Source: Xestospongia muta (lineage: Eukaryota; Porifera; Demospongiae; Haplosclerida; Petrosiidae). Taken from it: a stretch of DNA of 64,000 nucleotides. Every line of letters begins with the position of its first letter. Position 1 is the first letter of the stretch. This document shows positions 49,901-61,005 of this stretch, in pieces. The position numbers were made by a program, and so were the translations under genes. The notes under the pieces were generated by a model. The model was not told the DNA's origin. It was given only the letters and a program-made list of their open reading frames with translations, and searched no databases. The stretch is from positions 3,420,038 to 3,484,037 of the forward strand of contig OY848923.1 in NCBI GenBank assembly GCA_963693285.1, in the 5' to 3' direction.

Positions 49901-51994
49901 TTGTAGAAATTTTGCTATGGCATAAAAACTTTATTTCCAGTATTCTACTTGTACTGACACACTATATATACAAAACACAATAACTAGGATTTTATATGAC
50001 ACACGATCTCATGTTTAGGTTTACATGATCTTCAAGAGAAGGTACAAGTCTCTACTGACTTCAGTGATAAGTCTATACAATGTGACTATTGGAATTACAT
50101 GAACATATCAGGTAACCTATACCTATCATCTGTAGACTTTACTAATGTACTGTTAATGTTGTATAGACTCATTTGAAGGAATGGTGACAGTAGGAAAGAA
50201 GCTCTGTCTCTACAATGCTCATACTGAATGTGAGTTAATATTGGAACAATGTGGGTTAAGACTTGTCATCCCTGGAGAGGTCATCACATCAATAGAGTCA
50301 GTGTACGAAGTAGCTGCTCAAGGTTTGTGGGGTTTGGGCAAATTTGAGTTTCCTGAAGGTAGTACACTTATCAGTGGTGTGTGCTATATATCAGTAGCCA
50401 GTTCCTCTGAGCTCAACAAACCAGTTACTGTTGAATTAATGCATTGTGCTGATATAACTGATGAGAGACAGACACAATATTTAAGTTTTGTTTCTGCTAA
50501 GTTGGGTCCACCCTTTAAGTTTGAATACTTACCAGGAGGATCATTCTCATCTGAATCTCAATATGGCACTATATCTCTCAAGCAGTTCTCATTACTAGCT
50601 ATAGTACTTGTTATTAGTGGTGCAGCTGCTGCAGTTGGTGGTGTTGCTTTAGGTGGTGTAGGAGGGATAGTTGCTGGTGGTGTTATTGGTTTAGCTGCAG
50701 CAGCTATAGGACATCATCTTGAAGGAGGTCATGGTAAGAAATAAATAGATTACATTTAAATACTTATTAACATAATCAGGTGATATCAAGCCTCCTAACT
50801 GTTATTATCAAGCTTATGTCTTCTATAAATGTATTGATACTAAAACATGGACTATGAATTTTGTTATTACTCAAGACTCAAAGTACTCCAAGGTAATGAA
50901 AATCTGGTCAATTTATATATTACCAATATGATACCCCTTAGAGTGTTCAAGAATTGACATCTACTGATCATGATGACTTTGGAATAAAACATTCAAACTT
51001 TAGATTTCGTTTTGCCACAAAGTTTTCAAGTGAACAGGATCAATTAGTAGAGAGAGCAGGTGATAAAGAAATGGCTACACTAAAACTCACAGGGTTCCCT
51101 GGTGATGATGTCATGGTCAAAGGTTGGAAATTACAACCTCTTCATATACCCCCATTGGTGAGTTAACTAGCAATGTTAAATAAAAATCATTTGATTGACT
51201 AATGACACGTGTAGCTATCTAAATAATCTATTATACAAAGGAGTCATAGCATTATAAAGAATTATACCTTTATTTAGATCAACAGGAGAGATGTTGATGA
51301 CTTTAATGAATCTAAGAGTGCCAATCCTCCTTATATTCCTGTACTAATAGTTGCTGATCCTGATTTTAGTAACTTTAAAGAACAGTTGCAATATCCTTTA
51401 ACTATTGAAGGGATTGAAGTTACTGCTGCTGATGATGGGCAACCAAAAATTGTCATTTATAGAACATATACTCACAGTAAGTTCTAGCAGATATATTTCA
51501 ATACTTGTTGTACAAGAGTCACTTATCATTAGGAGGATAACACATAGCTTTACTTACTTTATCCTATATAGGTTCATCTACCAATCAAGGAGTAGACCCA
51601 GTTGTAATTCCACCATCAATACCAGGTTTGTAATATATAATAAGACTTTAAAAGCCATTTTTATCTCTATACTATAGCAATTGAAAAGTTTGACCCATCA
51701 CAAATATTTCGCACTCACATTTCCAATCTCAGCAAAGCTTTTGCCTCAAGTCTTGATGAAATCACTGATATTCTTTTCTCTGAGAGGCTAATAGGACAAA
51801 CTGTACTGCAGTCAATGACTATAGAAAGTGGATCGAAATATCAGAAAGCTAGTAAGGTAGTCCATGAGCTGTATAATCAATTACAAGCTCATAGAGATCC
51901 AGAGCAATATCTTAGTAAGATTTGTGACATACTCTTAAAACAAGATGACCAAAGACTAAAAGATATTGCTAACAAAATTCACGACAAGTTATAA
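43946..51994 (+). CDS. Gene C: intact kelch / coiled-coil / Death / ZU5 / Gly-zipper / UPA-like / CARD-like protein
   Basis: Sixteen exons, all with GT-AG sites and matching phases: 43946-43958, 44090-44623, 45287-45447, 45527-45709, 46251-46407, 47348-47602, 48140-48244, 48411-48587, 48637-48870, 50019-50111, 50167-50733, 50780-50892, 50942-51157, 51278-51476, 51572-51625, 51678-51994. The sum is 3378 bp, 1125 codons plus stop. Domains by residue: six kelch blades 1-349; coiled coil 350-528; Death domain 529-606 (YWEQLGLQL, W and L core positions kept); ZU5 about 638-780 (LVIPGEVI, KPVTVELMHCA). A Gly/Ala zipper follows at 783-826, then a UPA-like beta region 827-1000 and a helical CARD-like domain 1021-1125. 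Predicted intracellular, possibly membrane-associating, signalling scaffold. No catalytic domain is seen; function is inferred from domains only. Confidence 0.85.
46819..47292. mobile_element. MITE-like insertion in a gene C intron
   Basis: About 474 bp present in gene C between the fourth kelch exon and the coiled-coil exon but absent from the matching intron of gene A (about 10,725-10,745). The ends are inverted: ctttgagttgag on the left and ctcaactcag-ag on the right. The 102-residue open frame inside (minus strand) has no recognised motif and I treat it as incidental. Confidence 0.65.
47620..48050. repeat. Degenerate GGAT/TGAA simple repeat in a gene C intron
   Basis: The counterpart of the simple repeat in gene A at 11,085-11,570, with scattered atggatag and aatgaatgg units. 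Not coding. Confidence 0.6.
49080..49600. repeat. Minisatellite of about 100-bp near-palindromic units in gene C intron
   Basis: Four to five imperfect units, each pairing a gatacaatgtatccatg-like phrase with gtaaccatggttac. Open frames across it reflect the repeat, not protein. Shared with gene A. Confidence 0.65.
49620..49866. mobile_element. MITE with 36-bp inverted repeats in gene C intron
   Basis: It begins catatgtgacctgatttgcg and ends with the near-exact reverse complement closing in catatg; the arms match over about 36 bp. The matching intron of gene A has an uninterrupted site near 13,072 (catatcttgatacatgg). About 247 bp, non-coding. Confidence 0.8.
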
Positions 51995-54401
51995 TGTGTT
52001 TTTAATTTGTAGTAGAGCTTCATTAATACTATAATTGTTTTAACTTTTAATGTCTACTAATTAATCCCCTTTTTTTTCTAATCTTCAAATTTATATGACA
52101 AAAAACGTGGCTTATTTTAATGTTTAAGCAAAGAACCATAATGCGTTGAATAATGTATTGTTGTTTTATTATATACACTCACAATACAGAATGTTAATTG
52201 TACTTCCTTATAAATGTTACAATGCTTTTCTTGGTGTGTTCCCTTTTACAAAAATTTGATATTAAAACATTAAACAAGGAGCATTCCATTATATATACAT
52301 ATATGCTTGGGTACACAAACATGATTGCTGTTCCATTTAACATTGCTATGTGTTGAGTATATTGTTTTTAAAAATTGTGACAATATCAAAACTTAATGAG
52401 AAAACATTCTACAGATTGTACTTCATCCATTTTTTCATTAATCAACCAGTTCATGTGTGTCCATGTACAATTACATTCTATTTACAATTGCAATACTTAT
52501 ATAAACTAAAAACCCAAAGTTCATGCAAGTAATGACAAACACTACAACCACACTATATATGACTAAAGTGTCCTACTTATTAAAAGGATCAGTAAGTATA
52601 AGATCAGTGATAAGCTGCTTGGGATAAATTTGAGGTAATATGCTAATGTAACAATACTGTATTGTAGTAGATATCTTACAGATACTTAACTATATATGAT
52701 ATCATAACAAATTAAAATAAACTATTATTGTAAACTATTGATATTAGTAGTGGTTCATTAAAGTTAATGTATTGTTAATATAATAATTTATTACTAACAT
52801 TGTTAAAGGGTATTTTATAACACAAAGTAATTGTTACCATTGTGTACATGATGAGTTATCATTTGATAAATTTGATTATTGTAGTTCATTTATATAATTA
52901 TAATTATACTATAAATAGTATCTCTATCAATAGTTTATTACATCAGCACTTCCTCTGTCAAAGATGAAGTTAGTGAAGATATTGTGTTGTATCTTACTAC
53001 CAGTACAACTAGGAATGGACAACTACATACTAACAGACCTATTAATGGAAAGTATAGTTGTTGTTGGAGGAACAATTAATATATTATAGCAGAGAGAATT
53101 ACAATGACTTGAGATATTATTAAAAGAATTTTTTATATATTTTTATAGTACACAAGATTCAAACCTGATGGGTTTTCTTCACTCATTAATATATTAATCA
53201 TAATGATAGGTAGTATTAGCATAACAGACAGTACTTCCATTGTTCTATTCATTTGTTTCTTTTTATCTCCTATTGTCCTACATTATGATTGATTAGTATT
53301 CCTATTTGCAGCCTCTATAATAGATACATCTCTCATCCTCCTATTTTGTACTATATTGTGACAAATTCATTGGCTAATTAATAAAAATGCTAATACAAGT
53401 GTTATTATTACTGAAGTACCTCATATGTAACATACAGTCTGTCATCTATTAGTATTTACTGTTCCTGAGATCCTATTAGTGGCTACATATAAAACATGAA
53501 AGTGCAATTACTGATTTGAATTATACCTTACATAATGTTTGACATCATTTTGATAAGTTAAATGATGAAATAGGAAGATAATGAAAAGTCTCTCCACCTT
53601 CAACACAATGATATTAAATAACTATATATCTAGTGATCTGTTCATTTATATCTAATTATGTACCATAGAAATGAATAATGTGTCATTTCATATATATTAC
53701 TAGTAATACTATATTGCTATTAACTAATGATAGGATAGCTGAAAATGACAACATTTGTACTAGTATTGCTAGCAGTTGTATGCACCAGTACTATATATGT
53801 TCTTACTACTATTTCAGTGATTGTATTGTACTATCACTGGTACAGTAGTTAACATAATATCTAGTGAAAAACACATTTCACAAATATTTATACATTTTCA
53901 AATAGTCTTAAATCTTCCTTTGATAAAGTAAATTTATATGTGTACATGTAGTAACCCTTCCTGAATAGTAAACACATTAATTTTATTTATGATCATTGTA
54001 AATATGACATATTCACTTATAGCATACATATATAAATTGTAATAAAGGTCACTAGGCAATATAAGTATTGTTATTAACACAAACAAAGTTTTTGTTTTCA
54101 TTACCTAAATTATCAAGTCAATGGTATGAGTTTGAATGACACTTATCATTTGATTCATATTAACATGTTTTTTGGAGTCATTGACAAAATCAAACATACA
54201 ATTGACAATTCAAAGTATTTTGTTCTTAATTTTCTGGTATTGTATATAACTATCTCAATTATTTGCAATAGGACTTACGTTTGAAAATTACTTTATTTCG
54301 TTTTCTTCATATTTTTCAAACAAAATCTAATTTCCTTAAAACGTTATACTATTTATTTCATTCAATAAAGTTAAGAAGCAATATAGTAGTTTATTATCAT
54401 C

Positions 54402-54884
54402 TTAATTTATTGTCTCATAAATTGTAGGATTAATAAGTTGTGATTGATGTTCTACTGTACTATATGTTACATTCTCTGACATATCAATTGATGACTGATG
54501 ATCTGGTCCTTTAATTATGCTATAGTAGTCATTTTTTTCTAAAATCTTTTTCATCTCCAGACTAGTCTCAGCTCTAATCTCTTTAGTAACTGATGCTAGT
54601 AGGACACACACACACAGTTATAACAGTACAACTCATTACTATATAGTACTCACCTTTATATATCAAGATTATTACAATCACTAATATAACAATTGTTATT
54701 ATTATTAGTAAGATAATAATGCTAATAATAATACCAGAAATAACTCCATCATGTACTAGATATAAGAGAGATATTAAACAACAGTAATAATATAACTAAC
54801 CATTACTAGATCTATCTGTAGTACGTCTTGTTACAGTAGGTGTAGTAAGGAATGAAGGCACTACTGTGGTTATAGATATGGGTC
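54402..54884 (-). CDS. Extra set of stalk / membrane / YxxI-V tail exons (copy 2)
   Basis: Exons 54801-54884, 54654-54755 and 54402-54595, the same in sequence and splice sites as those at 19,410-19,892. See that entry for motifs and alternatives. Confidence 0.62.
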
Positions 54885-55458
54885 CTATAATCAAAATATT
54901 AGGCAGATGGTATAACACTCTATATATACAGGTATGTAAGGATGTCCACTGACATATATATAGTATAAAACATAAAACACTCATTAAAAATGATCCCTGT
55001 TTGTTTATACATTGTGTCTATATGACCATAAATCTTTGTCAAATATCATATTGACAACATGATTACTAGTTATAGTTGTAATAGGGAGTATATCGTATGT
55101 CATTATAGTGGCAACTATATATAGAACCACTTAGAGTTTTAAATTATTTGCCCAAATAAAATAGTAATACTGATATCATGTAAGAGATAAACTGATAACA
55201 AATTTTAAAATTTAAAATTTTCATATTAACATGTTTTTGTTATGAAATCATTGACAAAATCAAACACACAATTAACAAATCAGAGATTGTTCTTAAATTT
55301 AACCATCTCAATTATTTACAAATAGTAATTGTGGTTTGAAAACGTTTAAATTCTTATTTAATTTTCTTCATATTTTTCAAACAAAATCTAACTTCCTAAA
55401 ACATTAACTAATTATTATATTCAATAAAATTAACAAACAATAGTAGTTTATTATCATC

Positions 55459-58400
55459 TTAATTTATTGTCTCATAAATTGGAGGATTAATAAAATGTGG
55501 ATGTTGTTCCACTGTACTATATGCTACATTCTCTGACATTTCAATTGATGACTGATGATCTGGTTCTTTAATTTTATTATAGGCTTCATTTTGTTCTGAG
55601 AAGGTCTTTTTCATCTCTGAACCAGTCTCACCTCCACTCTGTTTAGTAATGGATGCTATGTAGGACATACACACACAGTGGTAATAGTACAACTCATTAC
55701 TATGTAGTACTCACCTTTATAAATCAAGATTATTACAATAATTAATATAACAATTGTTATTAGTATGAGTAAGATAATAATGCTAATAATAATACCAGCA
55801 ATAACTCCATTATGTACTAGATATAAAAGAGATATTGAACAACAGTAGTAATATAACTAACCACTACTAGGTCTACCTGTAGGAGGACTTGTTACAGTAT
55901 GTGCAGCAAGGACCGAAAGTACTTCTGTGGTAGTAGGTGTGGGTCCTATGATCAAAATATTAGGCAAACAGTATAACAACACTGTATATACAGGCATGTA
56001 GGGATGACCATTGACATGTGTGTAGTATAAAACATTAAAATATCTCACCAAAACTGATAACTATTGGCATTGTTACTTTCTATATGACCTTATTGTTGTC
56101 ATCTTAACAACTTCATTACTAGTTATACTTGTAATAGGGAGTGTATTGTATGTCATGATGGTTGCAACTACGGAAAAACTTAATGAAACTAAAATTAAAA
56201 TATGCTGAAAGATTTGTACTACTTGTCAAAGGATATAGATTTTTAATTCTTTGTCTAAATAAAATAGTAATACTGATATAATGCATGAAATAAACTGATA
56301 ACAAATTTTGACTAGAGTAAATTTAATTACACAAGATATGATCTTAAATGCAAAAATTAGAAAAATAACTTTGAGATTATTATTGAAAAATTATCCTGGA
56401 ATTCTTTGGAAGATATTGACTTCATAGTGAAATACTGACTAGAGTTGAAAATTAAAATTGTATAAATTAACAACAGTATATATCTATTGAAGAATAATAT
56501 TGGTAGGAATGTGCATTGTTGAATATAGCAATGTTTTACCACATATTTTCTGATTTGGTCTTCTTACCAAGTGTGTCAGTTAAAGTTGGTGAAGTAGTAG
56601 GAGAGGAAGAAGAAGCAGGATGACAACCAATATCAACTACATCATTACAACAATCATTCAAAGAGTGACAAGACTGATCGCAATAGCATCCATTATTGCT
56701 ACAATCTTGTGAGAGGGACCTCCTACAACATCCAGAATAGCTGAGATTAAGTGCCAAACATGAGCCTAAAATTAGCATAAAATGAAAAAGGCATTATTTT
56801 ATCTATCATCCTCATCTGCCTCCAGTAACAATTGGTGTAGATGTAAGTATAGAACACTTGAAGTAAATAAAAAAATTGCTAGAAGATGTGTCCTACTTGT
56901 TAAGTTGAACAGACTTTTAGTTTATATGAAATTGGTATTATAAATGATAATTATTAAACTGATCACAAACATTACATCACCGCTAGCTACATATATTATT
57001 ACTTTACACAAAAAACTGTTAGAAAGAAACCTTTATAATTGTTGCAATAAAAATAAATTTTGATCACAATTAGCATGAAACGAACATTAGAGATATGATT
57101 CTGATATTATGTAAAATGTATGCACAAAAGCAAATAAAAATAGGAAATAGATTGTTTCATAAGAACTCCATACATCAGTAATTTTGTAAGTTTAAGTTTA
57201 CTTTCATATCGGAGTTGGTTGGAATGTACATTACTGAATATGGCTTATTTTGCACACATTTTAGCAAAGAGTACATTATTGGATATAACACTGTTTTGCC
57301 ATGCACATTTATAATATGAAATGTGGAACTTCTGATTTTGTCTTACCAAGTCTATCAGTTGGAGTAAGAGAAACTGTAGGAGAGGAAGAGGAAGCAGGAT
57401 GACAACCAATAGCAGTTACATCATTACAACAATTGTTCAAAGAATGACAGTTTTGATCACAATAGCATCCTTTATTGTTACAATTTAGTGATAGGGATCT
57501 TACACAACATCCAGAATAGCTGAGATTAAGTTCCAAACATGAGCCTAAAATTAACATATCATGAAGAAGTTACAATTTTTATTTATAGAACTCATTTACC
57601 TCCAGTAACAATTAGTGTAGGTGTAACTATAGAAACACTTGAAGAAGATAAAAAACTTGCTGGAAGATGTGTACTACTTGTTAAAGAATATGTAATTTTA
57701 GATTCTGTGTCCATATAAAATTGTAAAAAAATTGATAATTGTTGTATTATCATGTAAAGAAAAAATGATTACAAACATCACATCAGTTATACATACGCTG
57801 CCACTGAACAGTAACCTTTATGTTTGTCAAAAAGCTTTTTTATAATTTTACTGGACTAAAATGTGACTACCACAATAAAGATGTGAGCTTAAGAGTAAAC
57901 GTGAGAGAAGATTTGAGACGACATGCAGTGCTTAAGCAAATAAAACAATATTATTAATGAAAAGTTGTCCTAAAATTGTTTTGGAAGATACTAACTACAC
58001 ACTGAATCACTGACTAAAGCTACGATTGTACGACTAGCAGGAGTACCTGTGGACAAGTATAGTTATAGAATGCTAGAAATATATATAGAGAAGTGAGTTA
58101 GGGAAAATTTGTGAGCAATATTTGTCACACCCATTGTCGCAGAGCTTGAATTTATGGTTGATTCATTGTTCTTGTATGTTAAAAGTAGTTAAAAGATGTC
58201 ATGGTTTTAATTTATTCTAAAGTCCAAGAAATATAAATTGCAAAAGTGAACATAATTATATATAATATATAGATACCAAAAACATACATTCTCCAAACAA
58301 TTATAGGTCAGCTAGCATGTGTAATTTTTAATAAATTTGATTTCATAAGAATTCCAGATCCTAAATCAGATGCTGGATGGAGTCCTGATCCAGATCCTAA

Positions 58401-61005
58401 TTTTGAATAAAATTAAAAACCCAAAAGTGCAAATCCTCACTACAGTTTCTGTAGTGATGTTAGTTTGTTTGTAATTGCCATGCTGGCTCTGCATGAGAGC
58501 ATACTAAATACTTCAAATAAAATAGGCAACTAAATTGTTTGAAGACTCATTACTTTATTCAATTGATGCACAGTTTGGTGTCAAAATTAATATTGCATCA
58601 ATGGGAGTGGCTTTCACATGATAGTTGATTATTTGTATACATTTATACATTGTATACCCATCACAAAATCTAAACCCTAAACTCTTGAGTGTACAATGCA
58701 CAGCTAGTAGTGACCACTCCCATAATTGCCTGTGCTTTTTTAAAGGCAGTGCTAGAGTGCTGGTAATCAAATGCCATACTTTGATATGAAATGAATACAT
58801 TTAGCTTCCAATGTTTAAGATTTAGAGTGTAGGTATAGTATTAATTTCACATAAAGTACAGTGTTACCAGCATTCTAGACACTGCCTCATTTGAAAGGTC
58901 ATTCTGACTTTTAAAGGTTTGTCTTACTTTGAGAGCTTTTTATCTAGAATGACTTGCTAGTACATAACTTTTACCATTTCTCTCAAGGTTTGTAGGCACT
59001 TTCATTACTGAGTTAGAACAGTTGAAAGTGTATTGCCAGCTAACAGACAGACATACAGACATACGTACAAAAACAAGTACTACAACCCTTGCCCATGCAA
59101 ATATAGAAGTTTACAAAATTATATTATTGCTTGAAGTTTATTAAGAAGAACAAAGGAACTTACCACAAACATTTGTGACTTCATTATTTTCAATAAAATA
59201 TCTTGGAGAGCAATATGCACACTTATCAGTATAACAAACTGCATTAGGATAGTTAGTACATACATTGCTATCACAAATATCTGAACTACATTTCTTGGTT
59301 GGTGGACCAAATGAACAGCCTAGGGAAATAATAGTAATTACACTAATGGTATCATTATATAGAAATATTACTACAATATAGACTCACCACAAAGATCAAT
59401 GCATTCATTAAGAGTCCTAAATTGATTTTTATTTCCATGACAACCACCATATATGAATAATTGACATTGACTAGAACTGGTGTTATAAAACCAACGAGGA
59501 AATCTACCTTTGCATGATCCAACTTCAGGAGGTAGAAGACAAGTAGCTAAAAAATTATATTATTAGAGTTATTTGTACAAATATATATATTTATATATGT
59601 GTATGAATAAATGGACAAAATTAGCAAATGACATAATCATAGCCTGAATTTTGTAAAGTAAAATAATTACCATTACTTCTTGGAATGTTAATAGGATTTA
59701 ACTTCATGCCTCCAACGTAACTGTACCCTGCATAAGTTGTCCAGCCATAGATAGAGACAAACAATTTACCATTTGGGTTAGGATGTGCTACTGTATTGGT
59801 ACCATTAAAAGATGTTGAATATCCATATCCATAGATATAACCATTTGAAGCATATATTAAAACCCATGGTGGATTGATAAGATTACTGTTGATCAATAAA
59901 CTCTGGTTAAAATAAGTATCATTTGGTACAACCACACTGTAATAACTAGTACCATTTGACAGCAATGAAGAAAACTGGATTGAGTGTACATATTGTTCTA
60001 TTGGTGGTACTGTGTTAAGGGAAGGGTCACCAAAGTTGCCACCAGCATAGTGTGTACTAACACCAATCTGAGCTACATAAATTGGTTGATCAGAGATAAT
60101 ACTACAGTATACATTGTTGGTTGTATAAAACCAATTGATGTTGTTTTCATCAAATTTGATATATTCTGTTGTGTAATTTGTACCACAGGTTTTGACTACA
60201 TTTGTTTTATTGTTAGTAGCAATCACTTTGTAACTTTGTCCATTGCTTCGACCTATGTGAGGTGGTAACAGAAATGTCTTTCCCCATGTTATTGTTGGTG
60301 TCAGTTGTGTAACAATAGGGTCAGTATCACTAGTCCCAGCTGGAACTTGGGCAGCTTCATATCCACTGATAATTGTGAGTGGATTGTCAGATATAATCTT
60401 GGTTCCAGTAAGGTCAACATGAGGCTTAAAAACAAAGAATGTCTGAAGTGAATGAAGAACAAAATCAAAGGAATGTCCAGCTGAAACAGTTATATTAACA
60501 GCAGCACTGTCTTGAGGATCTGATGGAACAGTAATGTCATTGTTTGGAATGATAGTTATATTACTGTTATTAAGGCAACCAATAATCATAAACTGACTTG
60601 TCTGATCACTCCAACCAAATGTAGACACAACATAGTATGTGTATTGAGTTGTTGGCTGTTTATGACATGGAAGAGCTAGATAAGACATGAAATCGTCCTG
60701 ATTACGGATGCTCCATGCAATAACTGATATTGGCTCTGTGTCTAAAGAGTAAACTTTAAGACCCTTTGCTCTCCAGAAATAGGTATGATCTAACACTTCA
60801 TAACTTGCTGGTATAGCGACTTTATGAGGACTATGATAACTAGTAGTACCAATATATGAGAAGTTGCCATCAAGTGATGTAACTTTGAAAGTAACAGGAG
60901 TTGTTTTCATAGTATGAACATACAATGTACGTACATTAGATCCATGTACATGTTCATAGAATCCCACAAAAAACTCACTATTGTATGTGCTGAGGTTTTG
61001 TGGCT
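55459..61005 (-). CDS. Receptor: IgGFc-binding / Kunitz / Cys-rich / somatomedin-B x2 / TM / ITAM-like tail (copy 2)
   Basis: Exons in transcript order: 59671-61005, 59388-59546, 59164-59319, 57600-57659, 57347-57544, 56568-56765, 55862-55945, 55715-55816, 55459-55655. The predicted protein is the same as that of the copy at 20,467-26,013. It lies tail-to-tail with intact gene C (stop at 51,994), with the extra tail exons between. If both copies are real, dosage is doubled; if the duplication is an assembly artefact, only one exists. The signal-peptide exon is again not found upstream. Confidence 0.72.
56820..56882 (-). pseudogene. Decayed stalk exon between the two somatomedin-B exons (copy 2)
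   Basis: Same frameshift and donor loss (gcagat) as at 21,828-21,890. The shared lesions show they arose before the block was duplicated. Confidence 0.62.
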
